A DNA stretch of 64,000 nt from assembly GCA_045039925.1 (NCBI GenBank), contig CP108400.1, positions 4,526,001-4,590,000 on the forward strand, given 5' to 3'. The stretch is from Yinghuangia sp045039925. GTDB lineage: Bacteria; Actinomycetota; Actinomycetes; Streptomycetales; Streptomycetaceae. The notes beneath the pieces are model-generated. The model did no database searches and was not told the origin of the DNA. It saw nothing but the letters and a program-made list of their open reading frames with translations. Numbering within the stretch: the stretch's first letter is position 1; every line of letters begins with the position of its first letter. A program made the position numbers and the translations under genes. Positions 8,793 to 17,238 of this stretch are shown one piece after another.

Positions 8793-8989
8793 GCCTTCCG
8801 GAGCGGTATGCGCCGTCCGCGCGCCCGCGTGCGCTCCCACGGGCCGGGCGAACTATACGCCCGCGCACGGACCATGCGGACGATTCCCGGCACTTTGCGG
8901 AAACGGCGCATCACGCGCGGTCACGCTGGTGGCCGAGAGGAGGGCCGCGGTCCCCGTGAACGAGCGGGTACGCCGCGGCGCGAACCACC

Positions 8990-9784
8990 ATGGACCACTT
9001 CACGTACGGCCCGCTCACCCCTGGTCTCGCGTTCCTGATGTCGTGCACGGGGGCCTGCCTGGGCCTCCTGTGCAGCGCCCGGGCCCAGGCCACCGCCGGT
9101 GCGGTGCGTGCCCGTTGGCTCGCCCTGGCGGCCTTGTCGCTCGGCGGCACCGGTATATGGGTCATGCACTTCATCGCGATGCTCGGATTCAGCATCCCGG
9201 GCCGCGAGGTCAGGTACGACATCCCGCTCACCCTCGCGAGCATGCTGCTGTCCGTCCTGGTGGTCGGCATCGGGCTCGCCCTGGCGATCGGCGGCGGCAG
9301 CCGCCGTTCGACGCTGCTGGCCGGCGGCGCGATCACCGGCACGGGCGTGGGCGGCATGCACTACCTCGGGATGGCGGCGATGAAGACGTCGCAGCCGATC
9401 ACGTACGACGCGCGCATCGTCGTGCTGTCGCTGGTCGTCGCCATCATCGCGGCAACCGCCGCGCTATGGGCGGCACTTCACGTGCGCGGCATCAAGGCGA
9501 CCGTCGCCGCGGTCCCGGTGATGGGGCTCGCGGTGACCGGGATGCACTACACCGGCATGTACGCGATGCGGGCCGGCGAAAGCGCGCCGGGCAGCCGGAC
9601 GCTCGACCACCTGCACGGTGCCGAGCCGACGCAGTTCCTTGCCCCGATGATCACCGGCATCAGCCTCGTCACGCTGATCATCCTGGTGATCGTGGCGATC
9701 TGGCCGGACGTCGAACAGATGGCCGACGACCGGGACTTCGACATCCGGGTCAACCGCCTCACCGGCTCGCACCACGGGGTGTAG
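8990..9784 (+). CDS. MHYT-domain integral membrane sensor protein (second copy)
   Basis: A 264-residue paralogue of the MHYT protein at 6082, with seven predicted helices and motifs VMHFIAMLGF, GMHYLGMAAM and GMHYTGMYAM. It lacks the long Arg/Pro-rich tail of the first copy and ends shortly after the last helix with a short polar tail. The two share the MDHF/IDHF start, the APMITGIS or APLITGIS segment and the last helix, so they arose by duplication. No clear Shine-Dalgarno precedes the ATG, so translation may depend on a nearby transcription start. It is followed by two strong hairpins facing the convergent gene at 10059. Confidence 0.85.
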   Translation: MDHFTYGPLTPGLAFLMSCTGACLGLLCSARAQATAGAVRARWLALAALSLGGTGIWVMHFIAMLGFSIPGREVRYDIPLTLASMLLSVLVVGIGLALAIGGGSRRSTLLAGGAITGTGVGGMHYLGMAAMKTSQPITYDARIVVLSLVVAIIAATAALWAALHVRGIKATVAAVPVMGLAVTGMHYTGMYAMRAGESAPGSRTLDHLHGAEPTQFLAPMITGISLVTLIILVIVAIWPDVEQMADDRDFDIRVNRLTGSHHGV

Positions 9785-9849
9785 GTGCACGGCCCCCGAA
9801 CGCGCGGGCTGCGGCCGTACGCCCCACGGCCGCGGCACGCGGCGCGGGA

Positions 9850-9892
9850 GTGTCTTCGAACTCCCCAAAAATCGGCGGGAGTTCGAAGACAC
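9850..9892. terminator. Perfect 16-bp hairpin terminator (first of a pair)
   Basis: Arms GTGTCTTCGAACTCCC at 9850-9865 and its exact complement at 9877-9892, with an 11-nt AT-rich loop. It sits between convergent genes, so it can serve both directions. Confidence 0.8.
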
Positions 9893-9896
9893 GACC

Positions 9897-9940
9897 GAGG
9901 GTGTGCCCGCCGCCACCACCAGCCCGGCGGGCACACCCTC
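9897..9940. terminator. Perfect 16-bp hairpin terminator (second of a pair)
   Basis: Arms GAGGGTGTGCCCGCCG at 9897-9912 and its exact complement at 9925-9940, with a 12-nt loop, only four bases after the first hairpin. Confidence 0.8.
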
Positions 9941-10008
9941 TGACGCGTCTCGCCCCCGCGAGCGCGCCTCGACCACCCCGAAGCACCTGGTACTCCCGCG
10001 GAGCCCCT

Positions 10009-10076
10009 CAGCCCTCGGAAGCACTCAGTCCTCGGAAGCGTCCAGCCGTCGGAAGCGCTCAGTCGTCGGCGAGCAG
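10009..10076. repeat. 17-bp tandem repeat x4 crossing the stop codon of the flavoprotein gene
   Basis: Units at 10009, 10026, 10043 and 10060 follow the pattern CAGYCSTCGGAAGCRYT. The last unit encodes the C-terminal residues of the minus-strand gene, and the stop at 10059-10061 lies at the junction of units 3 and 4. Confidence 0.85.
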
Positions 10077-11183
10077 CGCGTTCAGGCGCTCGGTCGCGTC
10101 GACCCATTCCTGCACCATCGTCAGCACGACCTCCTGGGTCGGCCGGACGCGGTCGATGGCGCCCACGATCTGGCCGACCGGCCAGCCGTTGAGCTCCTTG
10201 TTCTTCGTCCGCGTGAATCGGCGCGCGGCCTTGTTGTAGATGAGGCCCTGGAGCGGCATCGGCAGCGGGTCGGGGTTGTTCTCGTCCTCCCACGCCTCGG
10301 TCCACGCGGTGCGCAACTGGCGCGCCGGCTTCCCGGTCATCGAGCGCGAGCGCACGGTGTCCGTGGACTTGGCCTCCAGCAGGTTCTGCACGGAAGTCTC
10401 GTGGGTGTCCGCCTCGGTGACGGTCAGCCAGATGCTGCCGGTCCACACGCCCTGGGCACCCAGCGCGAGCGCGGCGGCCATCTGGCGGCCGCCGCCGATA
10501 CCGCCCGCGGCGAGCACCGGGACGTCGGGGCCGACCACGTCGACCACCTGCGGGATCAGCACCATCGTGGAGATCTCGCCGCAGTGGCCGCCGGCTTCGG
10601 TGCCCTGTGCGACGACGACGTCGACGCCGGCCTCGACCTGCTTCTGCGCGTGGCGCGGGCTGCCGCACAGCGCGCCGACCAGCACACCCGCGTCGTGGCA
10701 GGCGTCGATGATGTCGGCGGGCGGCGGGCCCAGCGCGTTGACGAACATCTTGACGAGCGGGTGCTTGAGCGCGGTGTCGATCTGGGCGCGCGACTCCAGG
10801 TCGACGTTGAGCCCGGCGGCCTTGGCCGCCTTGCCCTCCAGCTCCGGGGGCAGCGGCGGGATGTCGTGCGCCGCGAGAAGTTCGTCGACGAACTTCCAGT
10901 GGGCTTCCGGGATCAGCTTCTCCAGGTTCCCCGGCGCGGCCGCGTCGCCGCCGCCCTTGCCGAGGTACTTCATCGGGATGGCGAGGTCCACGCCGTACGG
11001 GCGGCCGTCGACGTGCTCGTCGATCCAGGCGAGCTCGATCTCGAGCTGGTCCGGGCTGAACGCGAGGGCGCCGAGGACACCGAAGCCGCCCGCGCGGCTG
11101 ACCGCGGCGACGACGTCCCGGCAGTGGGAGAACGCGAAGATCGGGAACTCGATCCCGAGCTTTTCGCAGATCGGTGGCTTCAT
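10059..11183 (-). CDS. Nitronate monooxygenase / 2-nitropropane dioxygenase-like FMN protein
   Basis: A 374-residue TIM-barrel flavoprotein. The FMN-binding signature is visible as VVVAQGTEAGGHCG (residues about 185-198) and VLAAGGIGGGRQMAAALALGAQGVWTG, typical of nitronate monooxygenases and the related FMN enoyl-CoA reductases. ATG 11183 is chosen because KPPICEKLGIEFPIF matches the family N-terminus; the open frame upstream starts with TTG. A palindrome CTTG-N7-CAAG overlaps its likely -35 region and recurs at the hydratase gene at 59279. It is next to Ltp-thiolase genes but separated from them by a terminator, so it has its own promoter. A role in acyl-CoA or nitroalkane chemistry is possible. 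Confidence 0.82.
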   Translation of the reverse strand: MKPPICEKLGIEFPIFAFSHCRDVVAAVSRAGGFGVLGALAFSPDQLEIELAWIDEHVDGRPYGVDLAIPMKYLGKGGGDAAAPGNLEKLIPEAHWKFVDELLAAHDIPPLPPELEGKAAKAAGLNVDLESRAQIDTALKHPLVKMFVNALGPPPADIIDACHDAGVLVGALCGSPRHAQKQVEAGVDVVVAQGTEAGGHCGEISTMVLIPQVVDVVGPDVPVLAAGGIGGGRQMAAALALGAQGVWTGSIWLTVTEADTHETSVQNLLEAKSTDTVRSRSMTGKPARQLRTAWTEAWEDENNPDPLPMPLQGLIYNKAARRFTRTKNKELNGWPVGQIVGAIDRVRPTQEVVLTMVQEWVDATERLNALLADD

Positions 11184-11204
11184 GCGAGGAGCGTAGACAG
11201 GATG

Positions 11205-11219
11205 CTTGACCAATACAAG
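11205..11219. promoter_or_regulatory. Operator-like palindrome CTTG-N7-CAAG at flavoprotein promoter
   Basis: CTTGACCAATACAAG. On the minus strand a TTGTAT -35-like hexamer within it is followed at 17 bp by TACGCT. The same 15-bp element with the same geometry occurs at 59351-59365. Confidence 0.5.
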
Positions 11220-11289
11220 GTCAGGCAACCTTACAAATCCCCGGGTGCCGGGACAGCGGTCGGCACCGACACGTCACCGCAGGCAGACG

Positions 11290-11328
11290 GACGGGCCGGA
11301 CCGCATCCCACGCGCGGTCCGGCCCGTC
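11290..11328. terminator. 15-bp hairpin after the Ltp thiolase operon
   Basis: Arms GACGGGCCGGACCGC at 11290-11304 and its exact complement at 11314-11328, with a 9-nt loop, just past the stop of the minus-strand gene ending at 11342. Confidence 0.75.
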
Positions 11329-11341
11329 GTCGCCGTGCGGA

Positions 11342-12505
11342 TCAGCTCGACGGGAGCTGCGAGCCGACCGCCCACATCGCGAAGTACTGCGCGGCGGCAC
11401 CGTACGCCTGCGCGAGGGCCACCCGCGCGCCGTCCACCTGGTGCTCGCCCGCGGCTCCGCGGACCTGGAGCGCCGCCTCGAGGAAGCGGAGCATGCCGGA
11501 CGCGCCGATCGGGTTCGACGACAGCACGCCGCCCGACGGGTTGACCGGGAACGAGCCGCCGAACGCGGTCTCACCGCGGTCGACCATCTTCCAGCCCTCG
11601 TTCACCGGCGCGATGTCGTGGCCTTCCAGCCACATCGGCTCGTACCACGAGAACGGCACGTACAACTCGGCGACGTCGATCTGGTTGCGCGGGTCGGTGA
11701 TCCCGGCCTGCTTGTAGACGTCCCACGCGCAGTCGACCCCGGCCTGCGGGCGGATCGGGTCGCGGCCGTTGAACGACGACGGCTCCGAGCGCATCGACGT
11801 GCCCAGCACCCACGCGGGCGGGCGGCCGTCGGCCTCCGCCGCGAGCCCGCCGGCCTTGTCGGTCAGCACGATCGCGCCGGCGCCGTCCGACGACGGGCAC
11901 GACTCCAGGAAGTGCAGCGGGTCCCACATCATGGGCGACTCGCGCACCTTGTCGATGGAGATGTCCTTCAGGTGCAGGTGCGCGTACGGGTTGCGCAGCG
12001 CGTTCTGCCGGTCCTTGACCGCGACCTGCCACCCGATGTGCTCGGGCGCCCCGGACTTCTGGATGTACGCCCGGATCCACGGCGCGAACGCCCCGCCCGC
12101 GCCGATCGACCCGGACTTGCCGCCGCCGAGGCCGAACTGCGCGTTGCCCTCGGACTGCTTCTCCCACGCCACCGCGAGCACGCGCTTGTGCACCCGCGAA
12201 CTCACCAGGTGCGACGCCACGATGGCGGTCGAGCCGCCCACCGAACCGGCGGTGTGCACGCGGAAGACCGGCTTGCCCGCCCCGCCGAGCGCGTCGGCGA
12301 GGTAGAGCTCGGGCTTCATGACGCCCTCGAAGATGTCCGGCGCCTTGCCGATGACGACCGCGTCGATGTCCGACCACGTCATCTGGGCGTCGTCGAGGGC
12401 GCGTTGCGCGGCCTCGCGGACCAGGCCGGCCATCGACAGGTCGTCGCGGCGCTTCTTGTGCTTCGTCTGGCCGATGCCGACGACCGCGACAGGCTCGTGT
12501 CCCAT
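11342..12505 (-). CDS. Thiolase-like lipid-transfer protein (Ltp/SCP-x thiolase domain), first
   Basis: A 387-residue thiolase-fold protein of the Ltp group. Family marks are AVVGIGQTKHKKRRDD at the N-terminus, RVHTAGSVGGSTA, SSDGAGAIVLTD and NPSGGVLSSNPIGASG. The nucleophilic Cys of true thiolases is absent: the region reads HTAGS at 84-88. Ltp2-type proteins that act as retro-aldolases on steroid-CoA thioesters share that loss and need a DUF35 partner, and one is encoded two genes upstream. The ATG overlaps the stop codon of the previous gene (TGATG), so the two are translationally coupled. It resembles mycobacterial Ltp3/Ltp4. Exact reaction is inferred only. Confidence 0.85.
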   Translation of the reverse strand: MGHEPVAVVGIGQTKHKKRRDDLSMAGLVREAAQRALDDAQMTWSDIDAVVIGKAPDIFEGVMKPELYLADALGGAGKPVFRVHTAGSVGGSTAIVASHLVSSRVHKRVLAVAWEKQSEGNAQFGLGGGKSGSIGAGGAFAPWIRAYIQKSGAPEHIGWQVAVKDRQNALRNPYAHLHLKDISIDKVRESPMMWDPLHFLESCPSSDGAGAIVLTDKAGGLAAEADGRPPAWVLGTSMRSEPSSFNGRDPIRPQAGVDCAWDVYKQAGITDPRNQIDVAELYVPFSWYEPMWLEGHDIAPVNEGWKMVDRGETAFGGSFPVNPSGGVLSSNPIGASGMLRFLEAALQVRGAAGEHQVDGARVALAQAYGAAAQYFAMWAVGSQLPSS

Positions 12506-13569
12506 CAGTTGTCACCTTCCAGAATGCACACCAGGTTCTGCTGGAGCAGCGGGCCCGAAGTGGCGTGCGCCAGCGTGCGGTTGCGGCCGTTGGAGATAAT
12601 CTGCTCGGCCGCCTCGACGATGCGGGTCAGGCCCGTCGACATGAGCGGGTTCCCGGTCAGCGGGCCGCCCGACGGGTTGATCACGACGTCGTCGCCCAGC
12701 CCGAGGGCCTGCCGCAGGACGACCTCCTGCGAGGTGAACGGGGCCATCAGCTCCGCCACTTCCACCCCCGCGACGCCGCCGGCCCGTTCCGCGGCCAGGC
12801 GCGTCGACGGCGAGTCGGTCAGGTCGCGGAGCGCCGGGTTGTGCACCTCGCTGCGGTGGTCGAGGCCGGTGATCCAGGCCGGGCGCGCCACCAGTTCGCG
12901 GGCGCGCCTGGCGGTCGCCATCACCACGCAGGACGCACCGTCCGAGATGGGCGGCAGGTCGCTCTTGCGCAGCGGCGAGCGCAGGTACGGCTCGGCGAGC
13001 AGCTTCTCGACGTCGGTCTCCGCCGAACGCACCTGCTGCTTCGGGTTGTTCGCCGCGTCCCGACGCGACCGCACGGCGATCTCCGCGAGTTCGCGCTCGG
13101 TGGTCTTGCCCGACTCGATCAGCTGCCGGGCCTGGAGGGCCGCGAGCGACACCGGGTCCGGGCCGAGCGGGGCCAGGTAGTAGGGGTCGAGTTCGAGCGG
13201 GTAGATCTCCGCCGGGTCGCCGGTCGACGACTTGCCGGAGCCCAGCGCGACGGCGATCTCGACGTCGCCGTGCTGCATGCGGACCCACGCCTCGTACAGC
13301 GCCCAGGCGCCGTCCATCTCGACGTGCGACTCGTGGATCGGCGGCCACGCGCCCATCGCGTCGAGGTTCGGCACGAACGAGAAGGTGCCGCCCGAGATGT
13401 AGTCGCACGAACCCTGGCAGCTGAAGCCGATGTCCGAGCGCTTGAGCCCGACCTTGCCCAGGGCCTCGTCGACGACCGCGATGAGCATCTCCGTCTCGGA
13501 GATCTCATTGCGGCGGACGGAGGGGAGGTACGCGGTGGAGACCACCGCGATGTCTGTGTCGTTACGCAC
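12505..13569 (-). CDS. Thiolase-like lipid-transfer protein, second
   Basis: A 354-residue thiolase-superfamily protein: IAVVSTAYLPSVRRNEISETEM at the N-terminus in outline, ISDGASCVVMATA in the middle and NPSGGPLTGNPLMSTGL near the end. It is distinct from its downstream neighbour but of the same Ltp group, and the pair probably forms a heteromer as the mycobacterial Ltp3/Ltp4 genes suggest. GTG 13569 has CAGGAG at a good distance; an alternative GTG at 13593 abuts the upstream stop but has no ribosome site. It lies in a leftward unit: DUF35 protein, this gene, then the other Ltp with a TGATG overlap. Confidence 0.82.
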   Translation of the reverse strand: MRNDTDIAVVSTAYLPSVRRNEISETEMLIAVVDEALGKVGLKRSDIGFSCQGSCDYISGGTFSFVPNLDAMGAWPPIHESHVEMDGAWALYEAWVRMQHGDVEIAVALGSGKSSTGDPAEIYPLELDPYYLAPLGPDPVSLAALQARQLIESGKTTERELAEIAVRSRRDAANNPKQQVRSAETDVEKLLAEPYLRSPLRKSDLPPISDGASCVVMATARRARELVARPAWITGLDHRSEVHNPALRDLTDSPSTRLAAERAGGVAGVEVAELMAPFTSQEVVLRQALGLGDDVVINPSGGPLTGNPLMSTGLTRIVEAAEQIISNGRNRTLAHATSGPLLQQNLVCILEGDN

Positions 13570-13595
13570 GATGCCTGTCTCCTGAGTGGCCACGG

Positions 13596-14579
13596 TCAGA
13601 ACACCCGGTTGAGGAACTGCTCGGCGGGCAGGTCGGGTTCGCCGGTCGGCAGCCAGCCTTCGATGAAGCCGGCCACGGTGCCCCAGCCCTTGCTGGTGAT
13701 CTCGGCGGCGTCGCGCTCGGCGGCGGGGAACCACTGCGCCTTGACGCGCATGCCGACCCGGATCTCGCTCGCCGGGATGCCGATGATCTGCTGCTGCGCG
13801 ATGACCATCTCGTCGCCGTCCAGGACCACCGAGGCGCGCGCGAACGGCTCGGTCTCCTTCTGGCCCGGGTACGGGGTCGGCGTGACGATCGTGTAGTTCG
13901 ACACGGTGCCGATGTCCGGCAGGGTCTCGTCGAGCTCGGGGCCGAGGGTGATGGCGTCCACCGAGCAGTAGCCGCGGCCGAGGAAGACGCGGTTGCACCG
14001 GGGGCAGCGCTGGCCGGTGAGGACGCCCGCGCGCATGCTGGCCGCGTACCGCTCCAGCGTCGGCGAGAGCACGTCGGTGTAGGTGATCGTGGAGAAGAAG
14101 TCCATCGTCTGGACGTCCTGCGCCTCGCCCGCGGCCGGCCCCTCGGGGGTCTCGCCGGGGATGAACGCCACGATGTCGTCGATACGGCCGACCGGCTCGT
14201 CGCGCCAGCGCGGCACCACACGCATGCCGGTCGACACCGCGTCCTCGCTGCCCGCGTCGAGCGCGTGCAGCATGTTGGTGTCGGCGCCGTCCAGCTTGAT
14301 CAGCGCGTACGCGAACGGCCGGTCGAGCGGGTGGTGCTTGCCGGGCTCGGCGACCCAGGTCCAGGACACCACGGTCCCGGCCGGGCCGACCTCGACGAAG
14401 TCCGGCTCCAACTGGTTGCCGGTCTCCGGGTCGTACTCCATCGGCGGCACGATGACCCGCTCGCCGCTGCGGATCCCGACGATGCGCTGCGCGGTCAGCT
14501 CCGAGAAGAACCGGCTGATGACCGGTCCGAGCGTGCGCTTGTACGGGAACTGGATGGTGCTGCTTGTCTGTGTCGACAC
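13596..14579 (-). CDS. Double DUF35 OB-fold/zinc-ribbon protein, Ltp partner
   Basis: A 327-residue protein built from two DUF35-type units. The second has a zinc-ribbon start (CPRCNRVFLGRGYCS) followed by an OB-fold (VSNYTIVTPTPYPGQ). The first unit has the OB-fold (TVVSWTWVAEP, FAYALIKLDGAD) but its ribbon reads QRIVGIRSGERVIVPP with all Cys lost. DUF35 proteins bind Ltp thiolases and acyl-CoA and are needed for activity in steroid side-chain retro-aldol cleavage (ChsH2/Ltp2). Two Ltp genes follow, with 26 bp to the next start, so a three-component complex is likely. GTG start with GAGAGGA upstream. Confidence 0.82.
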   Translation of the reverse strand: MSTQTSSTIQFPYKRTLGPVISRFFSELTAQRIVGIRSGERVIVPPMEYDPETGNQLEPDFVEVGPAGTVVSWTWVAEPGKHHPLDRPFAYALIKLDGADTNMLHALDAGSEDAVSTGMRVVPRWRDEPVGRIDDIVAFIPGETPEGPAAGEAQDVQTMDFFSTITYTDVLSPTLERYAASMRAGVLTGQRCPRCNRVFLGRGYCSVDAITLGPELDETLPDIGTVSNYTIVTPTPYPGQKETEPFARASVVLDGDEMVIAQQQIIGIPASEIRVGMRVKAQWFPAAERDAAEITSKGWGTVAGFIEGWLPTGEPDLPAEQFLNRVF

Positions 14580-14643
14580 GCGGTCGTCCTCTCGGCGCTG
14601 GGCTGATCGGCGATGCTGCTGGTCTTCGGGGGGCTCGGGGGGC

Positions 14644-14700
14644 CTTGCGGCTCGGGGCTTTGCGGCTCGGGGGCCTGCGTTTCGGGGGCTCGGGGGCTCA
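14644..14700. repeat. Degenerate ~15-bp tandem repeat ending at the acyl-CoA synthetase stop codon
   Basis: Units built on TTGCGGCTCGGGG and its variants follow each other from about 14644 and run into the stop codon at 14698-14700 of the minus-strand synthetase gene. Confidence 0.65.
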
Positions 14701-16317
14701 GGAGGCCTGCGCCGCGACTCTGGACGCCCAGGCGTAGTCGGCCTTGCCGACGTTGGTCCGGCCGATCTCCTCGGTCAGGACGACCGCCCGGGGGACTTTG
14801 TAGCCGGCGAGCAACGAGCGGCAGTGCTCCGCGAGTTCGTCGTAGGACGGGGTGGTGCCCGCGCGCGGCGCGACGACCCCGACCACGCGCGCGCCCCAGC
14901 GCTCGTCGGGCACGCCCACCACGATGCAGTCGAACACGTCCGGGTGCGCCTTGAGCGCGGACTCGACCTCTTCGGGGTAGATCTTCTCGCCGCCGGAATT
15001 GATGCAGACCGAGCCGCGGCCCAGCATGACGATCGCGCCGTCCGCCTCGATCATCCCGAAGTCGCCCGGCACCACGTAGCGCACGCCGTCGACCACCGGG
15101 AAGGTCGCGGCGGTCTTGACCTCGTCCTTCCAGTAGCCGAGCGGGATGTGCCCGGACCGCGCGATCTTGCCGACCACGCCCGACCCGGGTTCGACCGGAC
15201 GCAGGGACTCCAGGTCCAGCACGGTGACCTGAGGTCCCATCAGGAACCGCGGCGCGTTGCCGGCCGCGTCGTCCTTGTCCACGGACTCCTTCTTGACGCC
15301 GCTGCCGCCCGCGCCCAGCTCGGAGCTGCCGTAGCTGTCGTTGATCATCAGGTGCGGCACGACGGCCTTCAGCTCGTCCTTGACGGCCTCGGACAGCACC
15401 GCGCCGCCGGAGCCGATGACGTAGAGCTTGGAGAGGTCGTGGTCCCCGGCCTTCGCCGCGTCCGCGAGCGGGCGGCCCATGGCGTCGCCGACGATCTGGA
15501 TCGACGACACCTGCTCGCGCTCCGCGATGGCCAGCAGCCCGTCGGCGTCGTACTTGCGCTCCGTGTAGAGCACGATGCGGTTGCCGGCCAGCAGCCCGCC
15601 GATCGCGAACCACTGCGCGGCACCGTGCATGAGCGGTGCGGCGGGCATGAAGGTCAGCCGGAAGTCGCGCTCGGCGTTGCGGGTGATGTCCGCGGGCGCG
15701 GCGATGGGCGTACCCGGCCAGCCGCCTCCGCCCATCGCCCCGAAGAAGATGTCCTCGTGGCGCCACATCGTGCCCTTGGGCATGCCGGTGGTGCCGCCGG
15801 TGTAGACGACGTAGCGGTCGTCGGCGCTCCGCGGCCCGAACCCGCGCTCCGGGGAGGCGGCGGCCAGGGCGGCCTCGTAGTCGACCGCGCCCGGGACGTC
15901 CTCGACGGCGCCCTGGTCGTCGGCGATCGACACGAACGTCTTCAGCGCCGGGAACTCCCCCGCCACCGCTGACAGCCGGTCCGCGTACCCGCGCTCGTAG
16001 ACCATCGCCACCAGGTCGGCGTCGCCCAGCAGGTACTGGAGCTCCGCCTCGACGTAGCGGTAGTTGATGTTGACCGGGACCGCGCGGAGCTTCCACGCGG
16101 CGAGCAGCGTCTCCACGAACTCGGCCCGGTTGAAGCTGTAGACGCCGATGTGGTCGCCCGGTCCCACCCCCGCCGCCGCGAGGTGGTGGGCAAGTCTGTT
16201 CGCCCGCTCGTCGAGTCGGCGGTACGTGCGTCGCTGATCGCCTGCGACAAGCACCTCGGTGTCGCCGCCCGCGTCCGCGAGCAGCTCCCAGAGGTCGGCG
16301 AGATTGAAGTCGGCCAC
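14698..16317 (-). CDS. FadD19-like acyl-CoA synthetase
   Basis: A 539-residue ATP-dependent acyl-CoA ligase of the ANL superfamily. The AMP-binding P-loop YTGGTTGMPKG lies near residue 172 and continues with TMWRHEDIFF. The C-terminal GRGSVCINSGGEKIYPEEVE hinge is intact, and a catalytic Lys is expected in the final NVGKADY segment. The NINYRYVEAEL, MVYERGYADR and SPERGFGPRSADD segments closely recall mycobacterial FadD19/FadD17, which activate branched steroid side chains; this likeness is from memory, not a search. GTG 16317 is chosen because VADFNLADLWE matches the family start. It has no strong ribosome site and may be nearly leaderless. The Ltp/DUF35 unit follows. Confidence 0.85.
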   Translation of the reverse strand: MADFNLADLWELLADAGGDTEVLVAGDQRRTYRRLDERANRLAHHLAAAGVGPGDHIGVYSFNRAEFVETLLAAWKLRAVPVNINYRYVEAELQYLLGDADLVAMVYERGYADRLSAVAGEFPALKTFVSIADDQGAVEDVPGAVDYEAALAAASPERGFGPRSADDRYVVYTGGTTGMPKGTMWRHEDIFFGAMGGGGWPGTPIAAPADITRNAERDFRLTFMPAAPLMHGAAQWFAIGGLLAGNRIVLYTERKYDADGLLAIAEREQVSSIQIVGDAMGRPLADAAKAGDHDLSKLYVIGSGGAVLSEAVKDELKAVVPHLMINDSYGSSELGAGGSGVKKESVDKDDAAGNAPRFLMGPQVTVLDLESLRPVEPGSGVVGKIARSGHIPLGYWKDEVKTAATFPVVDGVRYVVPGDFGMIEADGAIVMLGRGSVCINSGGEKIYPEEVESALKAHPDVFDCIVVGVPDERWGARVVGVVAPRAGTTPSYDELAEHCRSLLAGYKVPRAVVLTEEIGRTNVGKADYAWASRVAAQAS

Positions 16318-16340
16318 GGCCGCACGATAGGTAAGGTTCC

Positions 16341-16353
16341 TTGACGACGTCAA
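16341..16353. promoter_or_regulatory. 13-bp palindrome at the synthetase promoter
   Basis: On the minus strand TTGACGTCGTCAA is a perfect palindrome (TTGAC-GTC-GTCAA), 24 nt before the GTG start. It contains a consensus-like -35 (TTGACG), with TACCTAT as a possible -10. A repressor bound here would block the promoter. Confidence 0.5.
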
Positions 16354-16389
16354 TGGTTATGGAAAACACGTAGTCGTGACGATCCCCAC

Positions 16390-16430
16390 CCGGTCGGCGC
16401 CACGTCCCGGGCCGGTCGGCGCCACGTCCC
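16390..16430. repeat. Two 19-bp direct repeats
   Basis: CCGGTCGGCGCCACGTCCC occurs at 16390-16408 and again at 16412-16430, downstream of the PIG-L gene stop. Confidence 0.9.
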
Positions 16431-16435
16431 CGGCC

Positions 16436-16471
16436 GTCGCGGCGGCGGTCCGGCCGGACCGCCGCCGCGAC
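16436..16471. terminator. 36-bp perfect palindrome after the PIG-L gene
   Basis: The two 18-bp halves are exact complements with no spacer, centred between 16453 and 16454, five bases past the stop of the minus-strand gene. It would form a very stable hairpin and most likely ends that transcript. Confidence 0.75.
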
Positions 16472-16476
16472 CGCGG

Positions 16477-17238
16477 TCACTCGAAGGTGAGCGGGACGAC
16501 CTCGAAGGAGGCGGCGTAGCGGGTGCCCAGGCGCGTGCCGGCGCCGCGGGCGAAGCCTTCCAGCCACTCGGACGCGTCGCCCATGTTCCCGGCCGAGCCG
16601 CCGAGGCCCGCGAGGTAGGCGGCATGGGCCTCCAGCGAGGCCACGCCGCGCCCGAAAGTGGCCGTCGTGTCGACGGCGTGCGCCGCGTCCGGGGAGCCGG
16701 CCGCCCAGATCTGCCGCACGCCGTTCCAGGGCTCCAGGCCCTCGGACTCGGCGAGCTCGCGGAAGATCCAGCGGTTGCCCGCGTCGCGGACGCCGTCCAG
16801 GACGGCCCGCCCGGTGGCGATGTGGTCTGCCTGGTTGGGGACCGTGCCGCCGTACGTCTCCCGCCAGTTGCCGGTGATGACGATGTCGGGCCGGTGCCGG
16901 CGGACCACGCGGGCGATCTCGCGGCGCAGCGGCAGCCCGTACTCCAGGACGCCGTCCGGGTGGCCGAGGAACTCCACGACGTCGACGCCGACGATCTGCG
17001 CCGAGGCGATCTGCTCGGCCTCGCGCAGCGGCTTGGCCTTGTCCGGGTGCATGCCGTCGATGCCGGCCTCGCCGCTGGTGACCATGACGTACACGACGGT
17101 CTTGCCCTGGTCGGTCCAGCGGGCGACGGCCGCGGCGGCGCCGTATTCCATGTCGTCCGGGTGCGCGACGATCGCGACGGCGGTCGACCAGTCCTCGCGG
17201 AGCGGCTCGAAGGGCGGCGGGGGCACGAGCTCGGTCAT
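16477..17238 (-). CDS. PIG-L family zinc deacetylase
   Basis: A 253-residue LmbE-like deacetylase. The zinc and catalytic motif AHPDD is at residues 25-29 (IVAHPDDMEYG), and a further His for zinc is expected in the NQADH segment. Members remove acetyl groups from N-acetylglucosamine-type substrates, for example in mycothiol (MshB) or natural-product pathways. The length and Pro-rich N-terminus do not single out MshB, and no mycothiol gene is adjacent. ATG is preceded by CAAGGGG. It is divergent from the exported sugar dehydrogenase at 17564. Confidence 0.85.
   Translation of the reverse strand: MTELVPPPPFEPLREDWSTAVAIVAHPDDMEYGAAAAVARWTDQGKTVVYVMVTSGEAGIDGMHPDKAKPLREAEQIASAQIVGVDVVEFLGHPDGVLEYGLPLRREIARVVRRHRPDIVITGNWRETYGGTVPNQADHIATGRAVLDGVRDAGNRWIFRELAESEGLEPWNGVRQIWAAGSPDAAHAVDTTATFGRGVASLEAHAAYLAGLGGSAGNMGDASEWLEGFARGAGTRLGTRYAASFEVVPLTFE

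Noticed and set aside
6106..8840. Very long minus-strand open frames opposite the MHYT and amidase-like genes
   Set aside because: They are the shadows expected at extreme GC content: Arg/Gly/Ala-rich, no domain pattern, and opposite genes with clear families.
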